Source of the DNA: Burkholderiales bacterium
Lineage (GTDB): Bacteria; Pseudomonadota; Gammaproteobacteria; Burkholderiales; Burkholderiaceae_C
DNA length: 64,000 bases
Direction of reading: 5' to 3'
NCBI GenBank assembly: GCA_016191525.1
Contig: JACPOK010000019.1
Span: 682,001 to 746,000 of the forward strand
Under the pieces are notes generated by a model. It searched no databases and had not been told where the DNA came from. It saw only the letters and a list, made by a program, of their open reading frames with translations. Positions 50,885 to 58,615 of this stretch are shown here, one piece after another; positions within the stretch are counted from its first letter, which is position 1, and the number at the start of each line of letters is the position of its first letter. The position numbers and the translations under genes were made by a program.

Positions 50885-52122
50885 ATTTGCCCGCTCGCGT
50901 GCTGTTCGTCGCCTATGGCGGTGGACACATACCGATGGTGCTGCCGGTGATGAAGGCGCTGCGCGAGCAGCAGCCGGGCATCGTGCTGGAACTGATCGCC
51001 CTGACCACCGCCCATGCGGCGGCCACGGCGGCCGGCGAGAAGCCATGGGGCTACGCCGGCCTGAAGCACCTGGCTGACCCAGCCTTCGCCGACGAGTGGG
51101 GCAGCCGGCTGGCGCCGAAACAGCGCCACCCTACGGTGACCGACGAAGAAACCCTGGCCTATGTCGGCGTGAATTTCTGGGACCTGGTGCTGCAGCACGG
51201 CCTGGACAAGGCCCAGGCCATGCATGCGCAGAAGGAGCGCTTCGCCTACTATCCGCTGCACTTCTTCCGCCGCGTCCTGGCGCATTTCAGGCCCGACGTG
51301 GTGGTGGCCACCGTGTCGCCCCGCAGCGAAGAGGCGGCGCTGCAGGCGGCCATCGAAATGGGCATCCCGACGCTCTCCATGACCGACTTCTACCTGCGCG
51401 CGTTCGATCCGTATTGCAAGCGCGCCCACTACGCGGACCGGATCACCGTGGTCAACGAAATGGTGCGCCAGACGCTGCAGGACTGCGGCGTGCCGGCGCG
51501 CAAGCTGAGGGTGACCGGCAATCCCGCGTTCGACAGCCTGGCGGATCCTGCCCGGCAGGCACAGGCGCAGGCCCTGCGCGAACGCCTGGGCTGGAAGGGC
51601 AAGAGCGTGGTGCTTTGGGCCGGTCATCTTGACGACTACACCTCCATCACTCCAGACCTGGCAAGCGCAACCGCCTATCCCCTGCAGGTGGAGGCTGAAT
51701 TGCGGCGCTGGGTGGACGCGGACGCGAACCGTGCGCTCATCATCCGCTACCACCCGAACGAGATGCATCATTTCCCGCCGGGCCCTGCACATCCCCGGGT
51801 GTTCCTCAGCACCCGCGCCCAGCATGTGCATGAGGCGATCCTGGCTTCGGATGTGGTGGTGGTGCAGATGTCTACCGTGGGGCTTGAAGGCGCGGTGGCC
51901 GGCAAGCCGGTGGTCGCCATGGTGAATTCGCCCCACAGCCTGCGCGTGGACTTCAACTACGAGAAGCTGGGCGTGGCTTACGCCGCACCGGATATCGCCG
52001 GGTTGCCGGCTGTCATCGAGCGCGCCTTGCGCGAAGGCACGGTGGCGCCTGACCTGGCCCGTCCGCAGCCGGTGGCACCCATCATCGCGCAGGAGATTCT
52101 GGCGCTGGCCGGTCGCGCCTAA
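50881..52122 (+). CDS. GT-B fold glycan protein (glycosyltransferase or NeuC-like epimerase)
   Basis: 413 residues with two Rossmann-like halves. The first has LFVAYGGGHIPMVLPVMKAL and DVVVATVSPRSEEAAL; the second has VVLWAGHLDDYTS, ALIIRYHPNEMHHFPP and SDVVVVQMSTVGLEGAVAGK. The last motif (a nucleotide-binding Glu/Gly-rich loop) is shared by UDP-GlcNAc 2-epimerases of the NeuC/WecB group and by GT-B transferases. I cannot choose between them. Start TTG at 50881 overlaps the asnB stop; the stop overlaps the convergent methyltransferase gene. Confidence 0.6.
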   Translation: MNLPARVLFVAYGGGHIPMVLPVMKALREQQPGIVLELIALTTAHAAATAAGEKPWGYAGLKHLADPAFADEWGSRLAPKQRHPTVTDEETLAYVGVNFWDLVLQHGLDKAQAMHAQKERFAYYPLHFFRRVLAHFRPDVVVATVSPRSEEAALQAAIEMGIPTLSMTDFYLRAFDPYCKRAHYADRITVVNEMVRQTLQDCGVPARKLRVTGNPAFDSLADPARQAQAQALRERLGWKGKSVVLWAGHLDDYTSITPDLASATAYPLQVEAELRRWVDADANRALIIRYHPNEMHHFPPGPAHPRVFLSTRAQHVHEAILASDVVVVQMSTVGLEGAVAGKPVVAMVNSPHSLRVDFNYEKLGVAYAAPDIAGLPAVIERALREGTVAPDLARPQPVAPIIAQEILALAGRA

Positions 52123-52757
52123 GCCAGGTTCTTGCGCAGCACGGAGGTCGCGACCCATTCGCCGCGGTCGTCCGTGACCGCGTGACTGGCGTGGTGGCGC
52201 ACTTCATGGAAGTAGCATGTGTAGCAGGGGTGCCAGCTGAACAGGGTGCGATAGTCCATCTTGTGGCTGAACACCCCGGGCCGGTGGTGGTACTCGCGCT
52301 TGTCAGGCATCGCGCTGTAGAAATCCCGTATGACCAGCCAGCCCGGGTTTTTCAGCACCCGGTCCGCTTCACTGGCGATGCGGAAAAGATCTTCGCGGTC
52401 GCACAGGTAGAGGCAGAAGCCGAAGATAAGCGCGTCGAAGCGGCCGTCGTCGAAGGGAAGCCGGTCGGCTGTGCCCTGAACCACCTCGAGGCCCTTGCTT
52501 GAAGCGGCCGCTACGGCATCCGCCGAAGGTTCGATGCCCTGGCATTGGTAGCCTGTGTGGCCCTTGAGCCAGTCAAGCCGGCTGCCGTCACCAAATCCGA
52601 CTTCCAGCAGGCGCGCGCCCTGGGCGGGTTGCGGAAGCCGCAGGATCTGCACCAGCACATCGTCATCCTGGGGCAGGTGTCGCGCGGCTTGCGCCGCCGC
52701 GTTGCGCGAAAACCAGGCGTTGCCCTCCGACTGCGCGAACACTTCCTTCTGTTTCAT
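52119..52757 (-). CDS. Class I SAM-dependent methyltransferase (last gene of minus-strand operon)
   Basis: 212 residues. The SAM-binding motif I is LLEVGFGDGSRLDWL (about 50-65), followed by GTADRLPFDDGRFDAL. The C-terminus is rich in His/Tyr/Cys (WHPCYTCYFHEVRHHASH), unusual for the fold. The reading frame continues upstream to 53018, but that part is antisense-like; MKQKEVFAQSEGNAWF at 52757 overlaps the stop of the upstream gene by four bases and is the likely start. Substrate unknown, probably a sugar. Confidence 0.75.
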   Translation of the reverse strand: MKQKEVFAQSEGNAWFSRNAAAQAARHLPQDDDVLVQILRLPQPAQGARLLEVGFGDGSRLDWLKGHTGYQCQGIEPSADAVAAASSKGLEVVQGTADRLPFDDGRFDALIFGFCLYLCDREDLFRIASEADRVLKNPGWLVIRDFYSAMPDKREYHHRPGVFSHKMDYRTLFSWHPCYTCYFHEVRHHASHAVTDDRGEWVATSVLRKNLA

Positions 52758-53611
52758 GCCGCGCCGCCTTTCTCGAACAGCGCCGAAATCATGTTGCCCG
52801 GAAACGCGTGGGCCGGCTCGATGAGCGCCGCCGGATCCCCGCGCAGCCGGCGGAAGTTGGCCATGAACTGTTCGCGGTCCTGCTCCCACCGGGCGTAGGG
52901 CGTGTCCATGTAGGGATGGTTGAGCGAGCGCAGCACCAGGCCCGCACGCGCCAGCAACAGCGCCAGCGACGCAGTGGAAAACTGGTGGATATGCTCGGGG
53001 CAGGTGACCTGGTTCCACCGGCTTTTGTACAGCGTGGCGCAGACCGAGGAAAAATCCGGTGTGGCGGTGATGAAAACCGAGCCGCCGGGCGCGAGGCGCG
53101 CCCCGAGAAAATCAAGGAGGTCCGCGTGATCGGGAATATGCTCGATGACGCCCCGCAGGGTGATGACATCGAACTGCCCTTCGACCGCCGCGGGGCTGTC
53201 AAAGACGGCGATGTGCGGCTTGTTCGCGCGGATGTACTCGATATGGAAGGGGTTCACCTCGAAACCGCATTTCGCCCAGGTACCGGGCATCGCGTCGAGG
53301 TAGCCTCCGGATGAGCAGCCATAGTCAAGTACCCGCACGTCGCCGAACTGCCGGGACGCCAGCAGCAGGCCGACATCCAGGGCGTATTGCACCTGGCGCT
53401 GCTGGTAAAGCGCCTTTTCCTTCACGAGGTAGTCGGCTGCGTAGTCGGCGCGGTACATTTCGCTGAACTGCTCCGCGGTGTATTGCCGGTCATGCGAGCC
53501 GTGACCGCAGTTGATGCACTTGTGCAGCGACACCGGGTTGCCGAAGAAATCCGTGTAGGTCTCGAATGGGTACGATGGCGCGGCGCAAATGGGGCAGGTG
53601 AGCGAAGTCAT
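52754..53611 (-). CDS. Zinc-ribbon class I methyltransferase
   Basis: 285 residues. An N-terminal CPIC...CINC pair (about 6-37) probably binds zinc. A class I SAM domain follows, with VLDYGCSSGGYLDAM, ITLRGVIEHIPDHADLLDFL and APGGSVFITATPDFSS, then EHIHQFSTASLALLL. This layout is frequent among methyltransferases of surface-sugar loci. The ATG at 53611 is chosen; a TTG six bases upstream is possible. Neither has a clear Shine-Dalgarno. Confidence 0.8.
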   Translation of the reverse strand: MTSLTCPICAAPSYPFETYTDFFGNPVSLHKCINCGHGSHDRQYTAEQFSEMYRADYAADYLVKEKALYQQRQVQYALDVGLLLASRQFGDVRVLDYGCSSGGYLDAMPGTWAKCGFEVNPFHIEYIRANKPHIAVFDSPAAVEGQFDVITLRGVIEHIPDHADLLDFLGARLAPGGSVFITATPDFSSVCATLYKSRWNQVTCPEHIHQFSTASLALLLARAGLVLRSLNHPYMDTPYARWEQDREQFMANFRRLRGDPAALIEPAHAFPGNMISALFEKGGAA

Positions 53612-53633
53612 GGGCAAAGGGGATGAGGGTTCA

Positions 53634-54419
53634 TCACTCGAACCCGAGTTGCTTGTCGCGCTCCAGGGCCGGCTTCCAGCCCAGGCCGCGCGTGTATTTT
53701 TCGTTCAGTCCGAATACGGCGGGGTTAGCGTCCAGGAACGCCACGATTTCATCCATCGAAACGCGATTGACGCCGCCAGCGTCGGAGCCGCTGAAGTGCT
53801 CGATGATCGCCTTGAGCAGCTCGAAGTCTTCGGGATAGTCGATTGTGATGCGGTACTTTGACCAATCGGGATCGTGGTCCACCCGCTCGCACGTGAAAGC
53901 CTCGGGGTGGTTCCAGAAGTAGAAGGTCACATGTTCGCGGTCCGACGGCTTCACCGCCTCCGACCAGGCCCTGCGCAGGGCCCCGAAGCCGATGATGGAG
54001 ACATCCATGCCGTCCGGCCATGAGGAGGGCAGCGGCTCGGAGTTGGAGACAAAGTCGGCGCCACCGTCCGCGTGCCTGCGTATCAGCGAGCCGAGGACCT
54101 TGGGGTCCAGCAGCGGGCAGTCGGCGGTGATCCGGGCAACAGCGTCGGGCTGCACCAGTTGCGCGGCCTGGTAGTACCGATCCAGCACGTCATCCTCGCT
54201 GCCGCGGTACACCTTGTAGCCCGCGTCCTCCACAAAGCGGGCGATGACGTCGTCGCGCGCATCGGTCGTCGTGGCGACGATGATGTCCGTGACCTCGGCG
54301 CATGTTGACACACGCTCCAGCATCCAGCCCAGCAGCGGCCTGCCGAGAACCGGCATCAGGACCTTGTTGGGCAGCCGGGTGGAGCCCATGCGGGCCTGGA
54401 TGATCGCGGCGGTTTTCAT
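53634..54419 (-). CDS. SpsF-like cytidylyltransferase family protein
   Basis: 261 residues with the nucleotidyltransferase N-terminus AAIIQARMGSTRLPNKVLMP. GSEDDVLDRYYQAA, ARITADCPLLDPKVL and the acidic DYPEDFELL further mark the SpsF/CMP-sialate synthetase group. Members activate acidic or other sugars with CTP. Placed two genes downstream of a NeuB-type synthase, it is the best candidate for activating that product. Its ATG overlaps the upstream gene by four bases; 22 bases separate it from the next gene. Confidence 0.82.
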   Translation of the reverse strand: MKTAAIIQARMGSTRLPNKVLMPVLGRPLLGWMLERVSTCAEVTDIIVATTTDARDDVIARFVEDAGYKVYRGSEDDVLDRYYQAAQLVQPDAVARITADCPLLDPKVLGSLIRRHADGGADFVSNSEPLPSSWPDGMDVSIIGFGALRRAWSEAVKPSDREHVTFYFWNHPEAFTCERVDHDPDWSKYRITIDYPEDFELLKAIIEHFSGSDAGGVNRVSMDEIVAFLDANPAVFGLNEKYTRGLGWKPALERDKQLGFE

Positions 54420-55486
54420 GATGGCTGGAGATTGTCGATGTATTCACGCACGGCGGCCAGGCGCCGGGTCTGTTCGCCGTCGAGCACGCGGACAAAGTCG
54501 CCCAGGCCGTTGGCCAGGCCGAATACCGCACGGGGTTCCTGGACGCTATCCACGACAACCTCGTCGGCACGCGCGAGCAAGCCGCCGGAGACCACGGGAA
54601 CGCCCCCGAACTCGGCCCTGCCCAGGGCGTGGAGGACGATGCGCTCGGTTTCCAGCACCATGCCAACATGGCCTTCGAAGCCGGGGCGGATGTCGGCGCG
54701 GTAGATGGGGATGTCCTTCTGCTGGGCCCGCGCAATGGCTTCGGACTCGCAGCAACCCTTGCCGCCATCCAGCAGCACCGCGCCACCTGCCAACGCATCC
54801 ACCATCGCGGCGCTGATGACGGGCGTGCCCTGGGTCAGCCCTACGAGAAGGTGCGCACCGGTTGCAGCCGAAAGTCCATCGGCCGCAGCCGAGACGCAGG
54901 CGATGGTTTCAGACGGCTTGATGATGTTCAGTGCGGCAACGATGGCTTCGAGCTTGGCGCGATCGCGCCGCAGGATGGCCACGTCCATGCCGCGCTCGAC
55001 CAGCTTGAGTGCCAGCTTCGAGCCGACGTTGCCCGCGCCGATGATGGCGGCCTTCTTGCCGCTCAGCCCCCGGGGGAACGTCGAGAGGATCTGCACGATC
55101 AGCATTTCCACCGAATCAACGGTGAGGTCGTTGCCCTTGTACGTCAGTACGCGCGAGCGGGTCACCGTTTCACGCACCGCGCGTTCCACGTTGCCCACGT
55201 TTTCCTCGCCGTACAGCTCGGGGCTGATCTTCTTTTCGGTGTCGACCAAAACGTAGTCCACTTCGCCGTCCACGGCCCGCGCCACGGCAACCGCCTGGTC
55301 CACGTCGTAAACAATGGCGCTGCCGGCGATGAGGCGGCTGGTCTTGCGGACCGGCGAGAAATAAAGCCCGGTGGCGTTGATCTTGCGGGTGTTGCCAATG
55401 CAAAAGCCGCTGAGCTTGCCTTCCTGCTGTGCGAGCAGCCGCACTTCCCGGACTATGCGGTCGACTTTGTCTGCCAGGTCAGGCAT
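54416..55486 (-). CDS. Unrecognised NAD(P)-binding Rossmann protein
   Basis: 356 residues. An N-terminal part (about 1-130) has FCIGNTRKINATGLYFSPVR and YVLVDTEKKISPELYG, which I cannot place. The centre has a clear dinucleotide-binding motif, KAAIIGAGNVGSKLALKL near 155, followed by MDVAILRRDRAKLE. The C-terminal half contains GGAVLLDGGKGCCESEAIA and GFEGHVGMVLETER. The layout resembles shikimate/aminoacid-type dehydrogenases in broad terms only. It is coupled to both neighbours by overlapping start/stop codons, so it probably acts on the same sugar. Confidence 0.6.
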   Translation of the reverse strand: MPDLADKVDRIVREVRLLAQQEGKLSGFCIGNTRKINATGLYFSPVRKTSRLIAGSAIVYDVDQAVAVARAVDGEVDYVLVDTEKKISPELYGEENVGNVERAVRETVTRSRVLTYKGNDLTVDSVEMLIVQILSTFPRGLSGKKAAIIGAGNVGSKLALKLVERGMDVAILRRDRAKLEAIVAALNIIKPSETIACVSAAADGLSAATGAHLLVGLTQGTPVISAAMVDALAGGAVLLDGGKGCCESEAIARAQQKDIPIYRADIRPGFEGHVGMVLETERIVLHALGRAEFGGVPVVSGGLLARADEVVVDSVQEPRAVFGLANGLGDFVRVLDGEQTRRLAAVREYIDNLQPS

Positions 55487-57861
55487 CAAATCGTGTCCCA
55501 GGTGATGGGATGGTCGGCGTCGATGTCGGTTCGCGCCTGGCGCCCAACGATCAGGTCGATGTATTTGGGCAGGATGCCGATGCCTGGCGACTTGATCACC
55601 AGCATCTCGTTGGTGATCGTCGTGCCGGCGGGGATCCGCACTCGCGCGAACACTGTTCGGCGCAGCCTCTGCACCGTGCGGTATTCGCTGGCGGAGATGG
55701 CCTTGAGGCCGTTGCCAAGCGCGGTGAAGGTGGCCTCGGCTTCCGCCACCATGGCCTTCAGCGCCGGCGGCTCCAGCGAGAAGATGTGGTCGGGGCCCTT
55801 CATGGACCGGTCGAGCGTGACGTGCTTTTCGATCGCGCGGGCGCCCAGCGCGATGGCGGGCGGCACCAGGAAAGTGCCGGGGAAATGGTCCGAGAAGCCG
55901 CTGACCACCTGGAAGGATTCCGCCAGCCGGGGAATCATGCGCAGGTTGGTCTCTGCGGCGGAGGCCGGATAGCTCGAGACGCAATGCAGCAAAACGAGGT
56001 TGGGGTTGCCCACCTCGAGCACTGTGTTGACGGCTTCCTCTATATCGCCCAGCGTGGACATGCCGGTCGACATGAACATGGGCTTCATCTTCATTGCCAC
56101 GGCGCGGATCAGCGGAAGGTTGACCACATCCATGGAGGCGATCTTGTAGGCGGGAACGTCGAGCTTCTCGAGGATTTCCACCGAGTCCAGGTCGAACGGC
56201 GTGGAAAACACGTCGATGTTGCGCGAGCGCGCGTAGGCAAAAATGTCCTTGAGCTCTTCCCAGGAAAAGATCAGCCGGTTGAACAGCTGATGCAGGTTTT
56301 CCTCGAGGTCCATGATGTCCTCGTTGTAACGGGCATCAAGCACTTTCGCCGAAATTCGTTCCGAGCTGAATGTCTGGAACTTGGCGGCATGGCAGCCGGC
56401 TTCCACGCACACGTCGATCAGCTGCTTGGCCATCGCGACGCTGCCGTTATGGTTCAGCCCGATCTCGCCAATGATGTAGGGCGGGTACTGCGCGCCGACC
56501 AGGTTCTTGCCAATCTGCACCACTTCGTTGAACTTCTTCACGCGCCGGTTGACCCGCTGCACCCGGTTGTAGGCAGAGCCGGGATCCTGGATCATGTCCA
56601 CCAGGTCGATGGCCTTGGCGCACAGGATCTGGAAATCGGCATACGAAAAATCCGCCAGCGTGCCCGTGAAATAGAAGTTCCCCGCTTTCTCAAGCTCACC
56701 GCGGACGCGCTGCAGTTCGGTCTCGAACCCCACGCGATAGCTGGGATAGAGCGGCCCCAGGTCAATGTGGTGGACCTTGACGATTTCCTGGCGCTTGATG
56801 AAGCCCATGCGCTCCAGGTCGGCGATCACCCGCTCGCCCAGCGCTGCCTCGTCCATCTGCGAAATCGTGTCGCCGGGCGTGTAGGCGATTTCCGCGCACA
56901 GGATGGACCAGCCCTTGGGAATGCCGATGTCGCTGAAGCGCGTCTGAAGGCCGGCGCGGTGGAAGATGACGCTGCGGTCCTTGAAATACAGCCAGTCCGC
57001 GTCCTTGGGAAACGGATCGGGGCCGGTGGTGGCGATGGCCACCAGCTTGACGTTGCGGAACCCCAGGTTGCACTGCACGCCCAGGAAGCGGGAGTTGACG
57101 GTGATTGGCAGCGTCGACACCACGATGTCGTCGCGTCCGAGCTTGACGGCGCCTGTGCTGGTGAGCACCTGGTCGATCATGTTGCCTTCCAGCGCCAGCC
57201 CCTGCACCTCGACGTTGTATTCGATGGTGCCGCCGTGTTCGATGATTTTCTGCGCCAGGATTTCCATGATCTGGCCACACCCGTTCTGCGCGACTGCGGA
57301 CCACTGGTCGGCATGGAACGGCTTTTTTTCCTTGCGGATTTCGATGCGCTGCGGCGCCCAGTTGGCCGACAGCTCGGAAGTGGGAATGCCCCACAGCTTC
57401 TCGGGGTAGTCCTCGTAGAAGATTTTCTGCAGCGTCGGCCCGGCCAGGGCTTCCATGTAGTCGCGATAGTTCCTGGCCGCGCTCAGCTTCACCGGGTCCT
57501 TGGCCGCCATTTCCGCCATGATCCGCTCGTACAGCGGCTTCGGGAACTGCCGCAGGGTTTCCTCGGAGAGCGGGTATTCAAAGAACTGGCCATCCACATA
57601 GTTCTTGCCGTAAAGCGCGGGCGTGCGGAACACTCCCGGGAAAATGCTTTGCCAGTACGCGACGATTTCCGGGCTCGATGTGTGAAACAGGTGGGGGCCC
57701 GCGTCGATGTAATAGTCATCGAAGCGCAGCGTTCGGGCCAGCCCGCCGGGCATCGGCAGGCGTTCCAGTACCTTGACGGGCACGCCGCGCCGTGCGAATT
57801 CGTAAGCTGTCACCAGGCCGGACATGCCGGCGCCGAGCACCACGACGGAGCGATTCACCAT
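55486..57861 (-). CDS. Fusion protein: flavin-dependent oxidoreductase plus NeuB-type synthase with SAF domain
   Basis: 791 residues in one uninterrupted frame. Part 1 (about 1-425) is an FAD oxidoreductase of the UDP-galactopyranose mutase/amine-oxidase type: VVVLGAGMSGLVTAYEFARR, MPGGLARTLRFDDYYIDAGP, and the C-terminal GNFYFTGTLADFSYADFQIL. Part 2 (about 455-720) is a sialic-acid-synthase barrel: YIIGEIGLNHNGSVAMAKQL, AKFQTF, VFSTPFDLDSVEIL, MFMSTGMSTLGDIEEAV, LLHCVSSYPAS, GFSDHFPGTF and AIEKHVTLDRSMKGPDH. Part 3 (about 730-791) is an antifreeze/SAF domain, VFARVRIPAGTTITNEML. NeuB enzymes condense PEP with an amino-hexose to a nonulosonate. The fusion suggests a linked oxidation or ring rearrangement step; this is inference. 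ATG at 57861 overlaps the SDR stop. Confidence 0.85.
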   Translation of the reverse strand: MVNRSVVVLGAGMSGLVTAYEFARRGVPVKVLERLPMPGGLARTLRFDDYYIDAGPHLFHTSSPEIVAYWQSIFPGVFRTPALYGKNYVDGQFFEYPLSEETLRQFPKPLYERIMAEMAAKDPVKLSAARNYRDYMEALAGPTLQKIFYEDYPEKLWGIPTSELSANWAPQRIEIRKEKKPFHADQWSAVAQNGCGQIMEILAQKIIEHGGTIEYNVEVQGLALEGNMIDQVLTSTGAVKLGRDDIVVSTLPITVNSRFLGVQCNLGFRNVKLVAIATTGPDPFPKDADWLYFKDRSVIFHRAGLQTRFSDIGIPKGWSILCAEIAYTPGDTISQMDEAALGERVIADLERMGFIKRQEIVKVHHIDLGPLYPSYRVGFETELQRVRGELEKAGNFYFTGTLADFSYADFQILCAKAIDLVDMIQDPGSAYNRVQRVNRRVKKFNEVVQIGKNLVGAQYPPYIIGEIGLNHNGSVAMAKQLIDVCVEAGCHAAKFQTFSSERISAKVLDARYNEDIMDLEENLHQLFNRLIFSWEELKDIFAYARSRNIDVFSTPFDLDSVEILEKLDVPAYKIASMDVVNLPLIRAVAMKMKPMFMSTGMSTLGDIEEAVNTVLEVGNPNLVLLHCVSSYPASAAETNLRMIPRLAESFQVVSGFSDHFPGTFLVPPAIALGARAIEKHVTLDRSMKGPDHIFSLEPPALKAMVAEAEATFTALGNGLKAISASEYRTVQRLRRTVFARVRIPAGTTITNEMLVIKSPGIGILPKYIDLIVGRQARTDIDADHPITWDTI

Positions 57862-58610
57862 GCGGTAAAGCCCCCGTCGACAACGATGTTCTGGCCCGAA
57901 ACGTACTTCGCATCCGCCGACGCCAGGAAGATCGCGGCGCCGCAGATATCGGTATCGTCGGCCATGCGGCCGGCGGGGGTGCGGGCCGAATAGTTGCGCA
58001 CGAAGTCTTCGCCCTGGTTGTTGAATACGCCGCCCGGGCTGACGCAGTTGACACGCACGCCCAGATCGGCCGCGTGTACGGCGAAATACTTGGTCAGCTG
58101 GATCACTGCCGCCTTCGAGGCGCTGTAGACCTCGGAATTCATGCGTGCGCAATCGGTGTAGATGCGCGGATCGCTGCTGACGACGCCGTACACCGAGCCG
58201 ATGTTGATGATGCTGCCTTCGTTCTTTTCCTTCATCAGCCGAAGGGCCTCACGGGTGCACAGGAATGTGCCGCCCGCGTTGACGGACATGACCTGCATGA
58301 ACTCGGCATAGTCGCGTTCCCAGAATGGTGAAAACACGCCGATGCCGGCGTTGTTGACCAGGATGTCCAGCCCGCCTTCTGCGCGCACACGCGCGAATGC
58401 GGCCGAAACTGATTCAGGGCTGGTCACGTCCATTTCCAGCGTGCCACGCAGGCTCGCGGCGGGCAGCTTGGCCGCGGCGGCAGCCAGCCGTTCAGGCGAC
58501 TGGTCAGCCAGCCACAGGCCCGCTCCTTCCGCGGCGAAAGCCTGCGCGAACCGCGTCCCCAGCTGGCCCCCGGCGCCGGTGATGAGGACACTTTTTTCTC
58601 GAAGCCGCAT
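57855..58610 (-). CDS. Short-chain dehydrogenase/reductase
   Basis: 251 residues. Glycine motif LITGAGGQLGTRFAQAF, NNAGIGVFSP, IINIGSVYGVV with the catalytic Ser, and VYSASKAAVIQLTKYF with Tyr/Lys; the end GQNIVVDGGFTAW is classical. Such SDRs occur beside NeuB/aminotransferase pairs in surface-sugar operons and may reduce or oxidise the sugar intermediate. The ATG at 58610 is six bases after the aminotransferase stop; a longer frame upstream is spurious. Confidence 0.87.
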   Translation of the reverse strand: MRLREKSVLITGAGGQLGTRFAQAFAAEGAGLWLADQSPERLAAAAAKLPAASLRGTLEMDVTSPESVSAAFARVRAEGGLDILVNNAGIGVFSPFWERDYAEFMQVMSVNAGGTFLCTREALRLMKEKNEGSIINIGSVYGVVSSDPRIYTDCARMNSEVYSASKAAVIQLTKYFAVHAADLGVRVNCVSPGGVFNNQGEDFVRNYSARTPAGRMADDTDICGAAIFLASADAKYVSGQNIVVDGGFTAW

Positions 58611-58615
58611 ACGTC

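Noticed and set aside
52757..53018. N-terminal extension of the last methyltransferase
   Set aside because: The extension is an out-of-frame reading of the upstream methyltransferase gene; the ATG at 52757 overlaps that gene's stop in the usual way.
55486..57861. Two separate genes for the oxidoreductase and NeuB halves
   Set aside because: No stop codon separates them, and no start with a ribosome binding site was evident at the junction.
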